From Jacaranda mimosifolia (lineage: Eukaryota; Streptophyta; Magnoliopsida; Lamiales; Bignoniaceae), in the NCBI GenBank assembly GCA_018894105.1, contig CM032133.1:10802501-10866500 (forward strand): a stretch of 64,000 bases of DNA, in the 5' to 3' direction. Positions 35,552-47,852 of the stretch are shown one piece after another. The notes beneath the pieces were generated by a model that was given only the letters and a program-made list of their open reading frames with translations, did not search any database and was not told the origin of the DNA. Position 1 is the stretch's first letter. Every line of letters starts with the position of its first letter. A program made the translations under genes and the position numbers.

Positions 35552-36430
35552 AATGGTTTAAAATTCCACTCAATGTTATTTTAGAAACCAATAAACCAAC
35601 CAAGCTAAACTTCCACGATTGACTTAACCTCAAAAATTGTTCGAGATTCCTAGAAGTAGATATATGTCATATATCATGGTGCTCCTAATCCCATGAGGAT
35701 AAAATGTAGATCAAGAGACATATGAAAAATTCATGAATTGGATTTAGGATCGTCTTATCCCATAGTCTCATGATGGCATCTACAAACTTTAAAAGTCTCA
35801 AAGATACATGAATAGTACATTGGTTAAAGTTTACAAGAGTTGTAAAGCAAACAAGGTATGAGAAGTTATGGTATCAAAAGATATTTTCAAGCTAGGATAG
35901 ATACGTAGTAATGTGTCATCGACTACGGTCTAAAGATGATTAGGCTTGGAGAAGCTTTTTCTACTTGGATGTAGTGATGGACAATGATCTCCATGAGGAT
36001 TTGATCCTCACATCCTCGCCGAGTTTTATTGATTAAACTGTTGATCTAGAAGGAGACTACCGTGACAAAGGCAAACCTTTGACACTTGTTTTCTCCTCCA
36101 AGTTTATAGATCCTAAGGGTGCTAGAAAGGGAGGTAAAAGGAAGAAAAGTTCTTCCTCCAAGGAAAAACAACTATTAAAGGCATCCTGAGGAGTCAAGAA
36201 GATTATAAAAGATATAGTTGATATTATTTGTTTCTACTTTTGATAGATATGCAATCGGAAGCTGTTATGCAAGGAATACCTTGCAACCCTTTGGAAAGGT
36301 ATGTACTTTATTGAAGTGAATTTAAGGATAAATTCTTCCTCATGGATATATGATATCGCATGTGATTGTTATCTTTGTAAGATGTTACAAAGAATAAGAA
36401 AGAAGAATAAAATTAAGTGATGTGGATATG
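35552..36430 (+). pseudogene. Cop6 gag and protease, broken
   Basis: Gag remnants run from an ATGG at about 35552 with multiple stops. A lysine-rich stretch (KGRKSSSSK-like, about 36130-36165) precedes the zinc-knuckle position, which is unreadable. The protease start (SSWIYDIAC, about 36335) has Ile-Ala where Thr-Gly is expected in the Asp box. Confidence 0.72.
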
Positions 36431-36631
36431 ATCTACTACATTGGCTAAGGAGCAAAAGTTGTGGCCAAAGCCGAAGGCATATAATAAGTTGGACTTAGGG
36501 AACTCTATAATTGTGTTGAACCCTTGCTATTATGTGCCATATATTGTTGAAAACATTATTTCAAATTCCCGTTTTGGATAGTTAAGGATTTGATCCTTCT
36601 ATATCAAATGGGAGATTGAAGGCATTAAAGA

Positions 36632-37333
36632 ATGGGTTTTTTAATTGCTCATGGTACACTTAACAAAGGATTATACATATTGGATTCTCAACTATCACTA
36701 ATGCATTTTCAACAAAGTAAGAGAAAGTTAGATATCGAAGAAAATGCCGTGTTGTGGCATGCAAGACTTGGACATATCTCTAACAATAGGATGAGCAAGT
36801 TAGAATCTCTCAAAGCACTAAATGTTAGTGGCATTGAAGTTCTTCCTACTTGTGAGTCTTGTTTAAAAGGAAAAATGATGAAGGCTCATTTTGTAGGACA
36901 AACGAAGCGCTCCACAAGTTCTTTGCATTTAATCCATATGGATATTTGTAGTCCACTAAGAGTTAGTGGCAGAGGAGGCTATTCCTACTTCATTACCTTC
37001 ACTGATGGTTGTAGTCAGTTCAAGCACATGTTTCCTATGAAGAATAAGTCCGAAGCCTTTGAAAAGTTCAAAGATTATAGGAGTGACGTGGAAAAGCTAT
37101 TAGGGCTAAGTATTAAAGCTCTTCAAACGGATCGAGGGGGAGAATACTTGAGCACCAAATTCTTGGATTATCTAAAGGAGAATGAAATTCTCTCTCAATG
37201 GACTCTACCCGGCACACCCCAACACAATGGAGTAGTCGAAAGGATAAACTATACCTTGTTAGACATGATATGCTTTTTCAATGTGCCTGTACCTTTTAGG
37301 GAATATACCTTAAAGACGACGCGAAGTTACTAA
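36632..37333 (+). pseudogene. Cop6 integrase, catalytic core open (233 codons)
   Basis: This is the best-preserved domain in the window. The zinc-binding HHCC residues are His43, His48, Cys74 and Cys77 (WHARLGH; CESC). The catalytic triad is Asp104 (HMDIC), Asp167 (LQTDRGGE) and Glu203 (GVVERIN), a D,D35E spacing typical of copia integrase. GRGGYSYFITFTD follows the first Asp. The frame stops just past PFREYTL, before the C-terminal part. The start shown is only the first Met of the open stretch; in the element it is internal to the polyprotein. The expected CGP after the first Asp reads CSP. Confidence 0.9.
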
Positions 37334-37860
37334 GTGTATTACTTTCAAAAGTCAGTACCGAAAGGCCAAAATACTATATGAGATATAGCATGGCAAAACA
37401 CCATCTTACTAATATATCTTGGTTTGGGGATCTTCCGCCTACGTGTGACGGACAGTGAGAGATAAATTTGATAGTAGATCCACCTTGTGAAAGTTTGTGG
37501 GACACCCAAGAGAGTCTATGTGTTATTACTTCTATGATCCCTTAGAACAAAAGGTGTTAATTTCGAGGAACGCCACCTTTTTAGAAAAGGAATTTCTATA
37601 AGATACAAAAAGGCGTTGTTGTTAAACTTTGTGAAGTTCAAGATGATCATCAAATCCCACAAGTGGTAGAAATAAATATATATCAAAAAGCCTTGCACAC
37701 AACCTCTGAGAAGGTCGGACTGAATCAAGAAGCGACCCGAAATGTTCAAATATCTTCATCAAATGGCCCAATCGGATAGTGATTGAAAAACCTATGAGGA
37801 AGCTATGTTGGACATAGACTCGAGATATTGGCTTGAAGCCATGAGATCCAAAATGGACTC
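37334..37860 (+). pseudogene. Cop6 integrase C-terminus and linker, broken
   Basis: The region aligns with the intact linker of Cop4 (GDKLDSRSTL and YYFYDP-type blocks) but has several frameshifts and stops. It connects the integrase core to RT. Confidence 0.75.
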
Positions 37861-39357
37861 CATGTACTCAAACAAAGTATGGATTTTGCTATATCCACCA
37901 AAGGGAATAGTTCTCGTTGGTTGCAAGTGGATCTATAAACGAAAGCTTGGAGTAGATAGAGAAGTGGTGACTTTTAAGGTGTGACTAGTGGCAAAAGGTT
38001 ACACTTAAAGACCTAATATTGATTTTGAGGAAACCTTTTCACAGATCGCTATGCCTAAGTCTATTCGGATTCTACTTGCCATAGCCGCATATTATGACCA
38101 CGAGATATGGCAAATGGATGTGAAAACCGCTTTCCACAATGGAGATATTATAAAGAAATCTATATAGAGCAACCATAAGGTTTTACATCTAAGGGAAGTG
38201 AGCAAAAAGTTTGCAAACTCCAGAGATCTATTTATGGACTCAAACAAGAGCCCCGAAGTTGGAACATATGTTTTGACAAAATGATCAAATCATTTGGCCT
38301 TGTCAAAAATGTGTATGAACCATGTGTATACAAGAAGGCTAGTAGGAGTAGCACATAGTTTATTGTGCTCTATGTCGATGGCATCCTTCTCATTGGGAAT
38401 GAGGTAGGAATGTTAGAGTGCACTAAAGCATGGTTATCTACATAATTCTCTATGAAGGATTTGGGAGAAGCATCCTACATATTGGGAATACGTATCTGTA
38501 GAGATAGATCTAAGAGGATACTAGCGCTATCCCAAACCCCGTATATTGACAAGATACTAAAGAGGTTTAGTATTGAAGAATTCAAGAAGGGATTTCTTCC
38601 CATGGGATATGGCATTCGTCTTTCTAAGTCTATGGCCCCTAAGATGGACAATGAGAGAAAAATGATGTCCCACATACCTTATGCCTTCGCTATTGGTGGC
38701 ATAATGTAGCAGTTCAATGTACAAGATCGAATGTGGCACACTCGCTAAGCACTATGAGTAGGTTCCAATCCAATCCTAGTGAGAGTCATTAGATAGCCAT
38801 TAAAGCAATCTTCAAGTACTTGAGAAGCACTAAGGACTTTTTTTTTTGGTATACAGCAATGCATAATTGAAACTTTAAGAGTATTCGAATTCAAGTTTCA
38901 AATCTGATATAGATAACCTAAAATCCTTTTATGGATTCATATTTTGCCTTAATGGCGGCATGGTGAGTTGGAAAAGTTTTAACAAAACACCACGGCCGAG
39001 ACAATCATTGAAGTGAAATAATTTGTGGTTTTGAAAACCACAAAAAAGAATGTTTGGATAAAAACTCCATCCAAGAGTTGGATGCAGTGCCTAGCGTGCA
39101 TGAGCCCACAACTGTTTTTGGAAGACAATTTTGGACTTGTGTTAAGATCTCATCAGTGATCCTAGCACAGAAAATGCATTATCATTTGATATATGATGTC
39201 AATTGACAAAAGCGACAACTAAGTGGACAAAGTTGCCGCATAAGAGAATTTAGCAGAACCACTATCTAAATCCCTAAAAGCAAAAGGCCTTTGAAGACCA
39301 TCTCGAGAAGATGGGTCTCAAGGCCATGGGGTATTGGCTTTAGGGCAAGTGGGTGAT
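37861..39357 (+). pseudogene. Cop6 reverse transcriptase and RNase H, broken
   Basis: The RT blocks CKWIYKRKLGVD (about 37922), QMDVKTAFHNGD (about 38110) and QRSIYGLKQEPRSWN (about 38225) are readable. The active site reads YVDG (38371-38382), losing the second Asp, as in Cop4. The connection is open at 38452-38709 (MKDLGEASYILGIRICRDRSKRIL). RNase H is heavily broken to about 39345. The polypurine-like AGTGGGTGAT precedes the 3' LTR. Confidence 0.85.
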
Positions 39358-39660
39358 TGTTGGAATAGTGCCCAGCAAGCTAATTAGATTGGTTTTGTAA
39401 AAGCTATTTTCTTATAAAACAATCTTGATTGAATGATATTCTTCATATGGCCACCTTCATCTTATGCTTTATATTACTTCACTTGCATTTGGATAAAGCC
39501 TTTAGATCACACATGAGTATGGGATTTGGTTAGTTCATTGGGTGGTGATCATGAAATAAGTCTTACATGGTCGTGATCTTAAATCTTCCTAGTCATAAGA
39601 TCTTATGAGACGGGGTGTCTAAGATCCAGATAGGCTTGTAATAACGATGCATAAATCCAA
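39358..39660 (+). repeat. Cop6 3' LTR, first 303 bp only
   Basis: It starts TGTTGGAATAGTGCC, follows the Cop6 5' LTR start and stops at GCATAAATCCAAG. The remaining roughly 1.9 kb is deleted. Confidence 0.88.
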
Positions 39661-39668
39661 GAAATTTC

Positions 39669-39946
39669 AAGTCTATCCGGATCTTAGATGCCCTATCTCG
39701 TAAGATCCTATAACTTGGAAGATTTAAGATTACGACTATGTAAGACTTATTCCATGATCACCATCCAATGCATGATCAAGTCCCATAGTCTTATATGATC
39801 TAAGGGCTTCATCCAAATGCTAGTGCAGTAAATAAATAGCATAAGATAAAGATAGCCATATAATGAATATCATTCAATCAAGATTGTCTTACAAGGAAAC
39901 AATTTACAAGGCTAATCTAATTGGCTTGTAGGGCACTATTCCAACA
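39669..39946 (-). repeat. Cop5 3' LTR, inner part
   Basis: Read on plus it ends CTATTCCAACA (reversed TGTTGGAATAG) and is followed by ATCTCCCACTT at 39947-39957, the reversed polypurine tract AAGTGGGAGAT of Cop5. Confidence 0.88.
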
Positions 39947-39957
39947 ATCTCCCACTT

Positions 39958-41400
39958 GCCCTAAAGCCAATATCCCGTGGCCTTGAGACCCATTTTCTCA
40001 AGATGTTCTTCAAAGACCTTTTGCGATAGGGGTTTAGTTAGTAGATTTGATATATTATCTTCTGAGGCAACTCTCTCCACTCGAATGTCACTTCTATCAA
40101 TGATTTTTATGATCAAGTGTATGGCTTCAAAATGTGCTTAGATCGCTGTTGAGATCTTGGCTCTTTAGCTTGTGCTACTGCCCCATTGTTGTCAATAAAG
40201 ACAGCTACTGGCTCAGCAATGCTAAGCACTACATTTAACTCTTAAATGAAGTTTTTCATCCAAACACCTTCCTTTGCGGCTTCCAAAGCTGTAATACATT
40301 CTACTTCTATAGTAAAATCATGGTTTCTTGTTTGCAATTCTTCCAACTTACTACATGGCCATTGAGACAAAATATGAATCCAAAAGTGGATTTCAGGTGA
40401 TTTACATTGGATTGGAAACTAGAATCCAAAAACCTCTCGAGTTTCAATTCTCCATTGCCATATACCAAAAACAACTCCTTAGTCCTTCTCAAGTACTTAA
40501 AGATTGCTTTTACGACCATCCAGTGACTCTCACTAGGATCGTGTGTCACATCTAGTCCTATACATTAAACTGTATTTATTATACTTGCAATGGCAGAGGC
40601 ATAAGGTATGTGAGACATCCTCTATCTCTTGTCTTCAGTCTTTGGGGCCATAGACTTGGTAAGACGAATGCTATGTCGCATGGTAGGAAATACCATCTTG
40701 TATTCTTTCATAGTAAACCTCCTTAGTATTTTGTCAATGTAGGAGGTTTGGGAAAACCTCAGCATCCTTCTCGATCTCTCTCAATAGATACATATTCCTA
40801 ATACATAAGATACTTATCCTAAATCCTTTATGGAGAATTATGCAGATAATCATGCTTTAGTACACTACAATATTCCTAACTCATTGCCAATGATAAGCAT
40901 GTCATCGACATAAAGCACAATAAACTGTGCACTACTCCCACTAGCCTTCATATATACAAATGGTTCATACACATTTTTGAATTTCAATTGTGCTTTGAGT
41001 GTAACCCTTCACCACTATACACAAATATAGACTATGCACTATTCCCACTATAGATTCCTTCTTCAATGTCTCCAATGACGAAAGCGGTTTTCACATCCAT
41101 TTGCCATATCTCATAGTCATAATATGCAGCTATCGCAAGTAGAGTCCGAATAGACTTAGGTATTGAGACCGGTGAAAATTTTTTCTCAAAATCAATACTA
41201 AGTCTTTGAGTGTAAGCCTTTGCCACTAGTCACGCCTTAAAGGTTACTACTTCTCCATTTACTCCTAGCTTTCACTTATAGATCCAATTGCAACCAACGA
41301 GAACTATTCCCCTCAGTGGATCTAACAAAGTACATATTTTTTCAGAATACATGGAGTCTATTTTGGATCTCATGGCGTTAAGCCAATATCCCAAGTCTAT
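39958..41400 (-). pseudogene. Cop5 RNase H and reverse transcriptase, broken
   Basis: On the minus strand RT starts near 41400. A stretch open at 41226-41032 gives the VAKAYTQ-like start, FSPVSIPKSIRTLL and QMDVKTAFVIGD. The SIYGLKQ region is deleted near 41000. The active site keeps YVDD (40912-40901). RNase H is open at 40549-40307 (SHWMVVKAIFKYLRRTKELF, then LDSSFQS), with later stops. Confidence 0.84.
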
Positions 41401-42660
41401 GTCCAACATAGTTTATTCATAGGTACTCGGATCAATATCCAATTAGCCTATCTCATAAAGGAATTCGAACCTTGTGGGGTTACTTCTTGATTCGATCCGA
41501 CCTTCTTAGAGGTTGTGTGTGAGGCTCTTATTGCTCGCGTGTTTCTACTACCTGTGGGATTTGATGATCATCTTGAATTTCATCAAGTTCAATAACAACG
41601 CCATTTCTATCTAATAGAAATCCTTTTCCAAAAAGGTGGCCTTCCTCAAAACAGCCACCCTTTATTTTGAGGGATCATAAAAGTAATAACCCATAAACTC
41701 TCTTAGGTATCCCACAAACTTGCAAAAGGTGGATCTACTATCCAACTTGTCTCCCACTGTCCATCTCACATAAGGAGGAGACTTCCAAACTTTATGGTAA
41801 TGGTAAGAGGGTGCTTTGCCTTCCATATTTCATGCAGTGTTTTTGGCACCAACTTTGAAGGTACTACATTTACTAACTTCCACCGTTTCTAAGGCATATC
41901 CCCAAAAAGGATATAGGGCACATTAGAAAAGCTCACCATGGAACGTACCATGTCCATCAAGGTACGATTTCTTTTCTTAGCTACTCCATTGTGTTGGGGT
42001 GTGCCGGGCGGGGTCCATTTTGAAAGGACCCATCCTCCTTTAGATAATCTAAGAATTCAGTACTTAAGTATTCTCTCCCTGGATCCGATCGAAGAGCTTT
42101 AATACTATGTCTCTTTTACTTTTCCATACTCTTTGAACTTTTCAAATACTTTGAACTTGTACTTCATACGATACACATGTTCGAACCAACTATAATCATC
42201 GGCAAAGGTGATGAAGTAAAAACAACAATTTCTTACACTAACTCGTAGTCGGCCACAAACATCCATATGGATCAAATCTAAAAGACTTGTGGAGCGCTCT
42301 AATTGTCTTACAAAATGAGCATTGGTCATTTTTCCCTTCAAACAAGATTCACAAATAGGAAAGTCCTCAATGCTACTAACATTTAGTGCTTTTAGAGCTT
42401 TTAACTTGTTCATCCTGTTTTTAGAGATATACCTAAGTCTTACATGCCAAAGGATGGCATATTCTTGGTTATCTAATTTCCTTTTACTTGATTGAATATG
42501 CATTAGTGAAGGTTGAAAATCAAGTATGTACAATTCATTAATCAATGTACCGAGAGCAATTAAAGAACCATTCTTTAATCAAGAACGGGAATTGATATAA
42601 TGTTCTTAACAAGATTTGGTACATAATAAACTGGATTAAGTAAAATGCTAGTATTCCCCA
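41401..42660 (-). pseudogene. Cop5 integrase, broken
   Basis: A stretch open at 42545-42105 (146 codons) has the pre-integrase part (LYILDFQPSL, WHVRLRY, CESCLKGK) and the core start with HMDVCG and YFITFADDYS. The rest of the core and the linker continue to 41401 with stops. The second zinc His of WHARLGH is altered. Confidence 0.83.
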
Positions 42661-43677
42661 AGTCTAACTTGATAACTCCTTAGACCATACCTGCAACTCT
42701 TGCTCCATTTCCTAAGCAGAGGATTATATCACTTTCACACAGACTCTTTCTTCTTTCTATCCCCTGTAATGAATTACAAATGTGAGGACCACACGCGGTA
42801 TCAAATACCCATAAGGAAAAATTGGTTGTTAAATACACTTCAAAAAAGTACATACCTTTCTCAATGGTTGCAAGGTAATCCTTGTAGTTTCTCTTCCAAT
42901 GTCCCTTTTCACCACAGTAGAAACAACTTGCATCAGTTTTAGCTTTTTTCTTGATGTCTCCCCCTGAAATATTTCTCGGGTTGCTTCCAATTTGAGAAAG
43001 AACTCTTCTTCCTCTTAACTCCCTTCTTTGGGCCCCTACGGCCTTTCGACTTGCAGAAAGAAGCAAACAAAGAGGCTTCTCCTTTTTCATAGTCACCTCA
43101 GTAGTCACAAGCATGTTCACCAATTCATTAATTGTTATCTCTTGCTTGGACATATTAATGTTCATAACGAATTGGTCAAACGATGGGGATAATGATTAGA
43201 GGATTAAGTCCACATAGAGATCATTGCCCATGATCACGTCAAGTTGTCCAAGCTTCTCGATGAGTCTAATCATCTTGAGGCCATGATCATGGACACTTGA
43301 ACCCTTTACCATCCTTAACCTGAATAGCATCCTAGACAAAGCAAACCCTCCGTACCTAGTTTTTACGCCATACAACTCTTGTAGGTGCAAGTAGACCTCT
43401 CTAGCATGTTTCATATGCTCGTGAGTCTTTTGGAGCTCATTGATTAGAGAAGACAACATGAGGCATCTCACTCATAGATCATCATCTACAAATTTAGTGA
43501 ACCTTTCACGGTCCTCATCAGTATCGTCATCACCTAATGTGTCCATAGGACTTTGATGTAAGACATAAGTCGTCTTATTGGAGCCAAGAATTATCTTAAG
43601 GTTTCTCAACCAATCGTAGAAGTTTGGCCCTATTAGCTTATTGGTTTCCAAAATGCTTGTGAGTGATTTTTAGCCAT
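42661..43677 (-). pseudogene. Cop5 gag and protease, broken
   Basis: The first Met is at 43677, in the same context as other family gag starts. The gag core is open at 43471-43196 (HLQELYGV, LSRMLFRLRMVKG, GLKMIRLIEKL), matching the copia UBN2-type gag domain. A zinc knuckle follows near 42900 (CFYCGEKGHWKRNY) with Cys, Cys and His kept and the last Cys changed to Tyr. It runs on into protease with WVFDTACGPH. The knuckle would bind the genomic RNA. Confidence 0.85.
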
Positions 43678-45630
43678 TTTGTTTTGAAGATTTCAAAAAT
43701 CTACAAGAGGCAAAAAAAGAGTATAACCATGTTATTGAATATAGATATTGAAAACACGTTCATGGTCTTTCAAGTATGTTTTTCTCCTACTATTTTATCA
43801 AATCCTTCACCGGAAGAATTTGGGAAATCTCATTTCCTAGTGAGAATCAAGATCCTAAGGACTTGCAAGTGAACCCACGACTCATGAGACATCCACAAAC
43901 AATCCAAAGGTAAGCAACTTTTACTAATTGCATCTCATACAACTCTTGATATATTTTGCTCAACTTTTTATATAGACCCACGACTCATCAGACATCCACA
44001 TTACTAGGTGTCAAGTCATACCTACTAATTATTCTTGAATTCAAGATGGGCCCACGACATCTCACGACTCGTGTACCAATGCATGGGCATTCTCAAATCT
44101 AAGGTGCATATCATGCTAAGTACATGGTCACAGCTTTCCACTATAAGTGTGACCCACGACTCGTGAGACATCACACAAATAATGGTAGAATCATCATACC
44201 ATATGCTATTAGTAGAAGGCATGGATTAATTAAACTCTTTTAATTTGTATCCATTTTGGGTTGATATTTGAAAGCACTTAGACATTTTAAGTGAAGGGTT
44301 TTTGCTTGCAAAGATCTCATTATTTAGGTCCTCTATATCCTAATCATGCATCTCATATATCAATAGGATATGAAAAGCATAAATAATTAAATACGCCTAG
44401 CCTACTCATAGGGTGAGATAACCATGAGCCTAACCAAGTGGTGTTGAGCCATAAGTTCACCACTTAGTTGATTTTAAGTGAGCTGATTAAATTTAGTTAT
44501 TACATGAGTGTATCCCATACATTCATGGGTCTTCATGCCTCTAATAGTTATTCTTTCTCTTTGTAACATTTACGTAAGAAAGAAATCCTCACTCCTAGTG
44601 ATTCTACTCTTATAACATTTACAAGATAGAAATAAAGAGCATGCAAGCCCCAATTTAATACAACCCTTTTCAACAATTTGAAACAAATAAAATTAATATT
44701 AAAGGCTCATGATCATCCCCATTCATTCATCATCCATTCAACATTTAAATGAACAATAAATAAATCAAGAATTGACATTCAATTCCATCAATTAAATGCT
44801 AATCATATTAACAAATAATTGGTCATGCAAAAACAAGCACAACAGTTGTGCGTCATATTTTTGCCATGATTGGGAATTAACTTTAACAAGTTTTAAAAGC
44901 AATCAAAAGTGTCCAACACAATTTTGAGTCCTTGCACAACACTTGTGTGTCCATTATATGTGTTTCAAAATAAGTTTGGTCACTAAAGGAACAAAAGAAA
45001 AGCTCAAAACTCATCCCAAACCCAACCCAATCCTGCTGCTAGCCGAGGCTTGCATACGGCTGGGTAGCAGCTCTCGGCCACTGCCCTGCTGTGCGCTGCC
45101 AAGTGCCAGTAGCTCCCCTACTTTGGGTTTATGAGTGAGTTAAGTCATTTTTGCCTCAACTTTTGTGCACCAAGAATTTTAGAACAATTTCTCAACATCA
45201 AAACACAAAAAATGGATGAAAATTTCATATTAGAACACCTTTTAAAAATTGAAATCTCAATAGCATAATGATGCTTCAAAAACAAGTTTAAGCAAGAATC
45301 ATATTCTTCCAAAATCTCCAATTATATCCAATCTTATTGGATCCAAAAATGACCAAAACAACTTAAAGTCATTCACAGCATGCTATATCAACATATAACA
45401 CCAACCAACACCAAATCAAAATTCAACATTAGCCAAAATGAATTAAAACATACTCATCACATAATTTAACATTTAAAGCACATAACATAATTTAACCAAT
45501 TAATCAAGGAGCCACAAACAAGATCATTCATATACTCTAACCCATCATATGGATCGAGTACATGGTGATGTTGATCAATTCTTCAAAAGAACTAATCATC
45601 CGAGTAAAATCCAAATCCATGCATGAATAA
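43678..45630 (-). other. Cop5 untranslated leader with hairpin array
   Basis: On the plus strand SL4 is 43869-43896, SL3 43970-44001 (ATATAGA/TCCACAT with two G-U pairs in the RNA), SL2 44049-44087 (GCCCA/TGGGC) and SL1 44147-44176 (GTGTGA/TCACAC). Apices are of the Cop4 type (CGACTCRTGAG reversed). Hairpin A is at 44933-44949. A GC-rich hairpin (GCTGCT/AGCAGC with inner AGCCG/CGGCT) lies near 45045-45095. Confidence 0.65.
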
Positions 45631-45645
45631 GGTTCCGATACCACT
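45631..45645 (-). other. Cop5 primer-binding site
   Basis: GGTTCCGATACCACT on plus is the reverse of AGTGGTATCGGAACC, a mutated initiator methionine tRNA site adjoining the LTR. Confidence 0.85.
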
Positions 45646-47852
45646 TGAAGATATGTGTGGCACTAGGATCTAAATATTTGAAAAAAAGACTGAATAAAAC
45701 TAGTCCACACATATCCATAAAGATCTGGACATGCATGGGATTTAGATTTAGAGAGGGAAATACCTTGATGAAATTGAAAATCAAGGAACAAGAGAAAATA
45801 CCCTTCAACTTTTAAAGCCATCCCTTTATTAGCGCAGTAGCAACACCAACCGATTTCCCCAAGTTAGACTCATTTTTTTGAGCTAAAAATTTTATTTCAT
45901 ACTCTCAACACCTTGAAGATGATATAGCCAAAATTTTAGCTCAATCAGAACAAAATAAGTTCCCTAGAACGCATTGCAAGTGGCTGCCAGAAACTACTTT
46001 CCAAAAGCAAATAGCAACCCAAACTATTGCCTCTAATGAGATAGTCCACACACCAAGTGGAAAGACCTTTTCTCTACAGAAATAGCTAAATATAATTTTA
46101 GAGAAATAGAGGAAAATAGGACAAGTCTGGATGGGGAGGATGAAGGATGTTGGAGAGATTTATGGACAATCTAAATATTAGATGCCCACTAACAAAGTTT
46201 GTTGTTGGGAGAATTATGCACACCTTGCACAATGCTTACTTTGTGGCATATATCCATACCAAGGTGTGTGGTTACATACCATCTTCAAGGAGGAGATGCC
46301 ACATGTCCATGCTAAGGTGGCCACTAACAATTAGTGTTGTGTGAAATTAAATGCCATTTGGAATTTACATTTCATCTCATGAAATGTCTTCCAAATGAAT
46401 TCTAATTCCACATTAAATGAACCCTTCATTTAATAATACTCTCCAAAATTAACTCTCCAATTTAATTAAATTAAACACTTTAATTTAATTAATAATCCTT
46501 CGACTTAACTCTTAAGTCAAAGTGCTTGACTTCTTTAAGCTAGTCAAAATTAATTTAACTCTTAATTTAATTTGACCAATTGATAGTCATGTGGCATCAA
46601 TTAATTAACTCTTAATTAATTGATCTTAATTTAGCTCTTAAATTAAATTGATCAAACCAAAAATGATTCAAATTGTCACCTCCTTTAAAATCGATCAAGA
46701 GTGAATTTTCTAACACTTCAAAAATTCTCCTTCTTTCAATAAGTCATTCAATTTGGCTTTTGTTGTGACCCATTAGGTTCTACCATTCATTAGACATGGG
46801 CTCATAACTCCTTGTGACTTATGGAATATCAAATGTTCACATTAGTTTAAATTCCTTTAAACTAATCGACTCAATTCAATTAATCTAATTAATTGAAAAG
46901 TACCCACTCTCTATGGTCGATGTCTAACCTCAAGCCAATGAAGCCCAACTAATTAGCTAAAATGATTGCTCTTGGAGAACCATTCTAACATTATGCATAA
47001 TATGCAGACACAGTCCTTCCGTCTCCCATCTCTATGAAAGAGGCCTAGGACAAGATATTAGTCAGCTCCATAATAGCCTTAATACTATGCTTCTATTCTC
47101 AATGTTTGATTTCCCTAGTGACCTCATATTTGGATACACCTTTCAAAATTTTCACATCACATTGCACAAGGATTTCTGGAAATCAATCATTATGGAACAC
47201 ATAGGAAATGCACTCCCCCTTCACAAAAGTGAGGAGCTGGATTCCATATTGGATCTCATAAACCTCCATGTCTAGTAGCTCATGCCCAATCTCAACCTAA
47301 ATGGCCCACTAAGTGACCAAGGAAGAGTCAAAGCATAAGGACCAAACACAAGGTTACCATGGATCCTTAACTCAAAGGACTAATAATATGCACTAGCATA
47401 AGTTGGAGAACTTGCCTCTACCGACTTGCCACTCTGGCTATCTAGAAGATTCTCCAGATAGGTCTTCAATACCATGTTATCTAACAAACACCCACTAACA
47501 TACATCCATATCTCATATAGGATTGCTCATAGAATGGAGCAACATCCAACTCTTGGATTTATGCATCGTAATGCAAATATCTCTGGATCTTAAATGCTCT
47601 ATCTCGTAAAATCCTATGACTTAGAAGATTTAAGATCACGATTGTGTAAAATATATTCCATAATCACCATCCAATGCGTGATCAAGTCCCATAGACTTAT
47701 GTGATCTAACAGCTTCATGTAAATGTCAGTAAAGTAAATAAATAGCATAACATGAAGATGGTCATATAATGAATATCATTTAATCAAGATTGTCTTACAA
47801 GGAAATAGTTTAGAAGGCCAATCTAATTGGCTTGCAGGGCACTATTCTAGCA
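45646..47852 (-). repeat. Cop5 5' LTR
   Basis: The LTR is 2207 bp, on plus from TGAAGATATG to CTATTCTAGCA. Compared with the left copy (29662 onwards), a deletion near 46250 has removed the TATA-like stretch, leaving only CATATATCCATACC. Confidence 0.9.

Larger units (their letters stand above)
31411..39660 (+). mobile_element. Cop6: Ty1/copia element nested in Cop5 3' LTR
   Basis: Cop6 has a complete 5' LTR (31411-33626), an intact primer site, leader, gag-pol with the best-kept integrase of the window, and a 3' LTR cut to about 303 bp. The right end was lost in a deletion that also took a little of Cop5, so no target duplication remains. It is the innermost insertion of this nest. Confidence 0.9.
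39358..39946. repeat. Imperfect palindrome of two LTR starts
   Basis: The Cop6 3' LTR start (39358-39660) is followed after about 8 bp by the reversed start of the Cop5 3' LTR (39669-39946). The arms are about 280-300 bp with both family start motifs at the outer ends. They differ visibly (roughly one base in seven by eye), as expected from two separate copies. Confidence 0.85.
29662..47852 (-). mobile_element. Cop5: Ty1/copia element inserted in Gyp1 3' LTR
   Basis: A minus-strand copia element with its 5' LTR at the right (45646-47852) and 3' LTR at the left (29662-31410, continued at 39669-39946). The target duplication is CATCA (29657-29661) and CATTA (47853-47857), one mismatch. Gag-pol lies at 39958-43677. 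Its 3' LTR is split by Cop6. Confidence 0.9.

Noticed and set aside
44147..44176. CACGACTCGTGAG motifs as transcription factor sites (G-box-like CACG core)
   Set aside because: Other copies replace the motif with unrelated sequence while keeping the pairing arms, which fits RNA structure better than a fixed protein-binding site.
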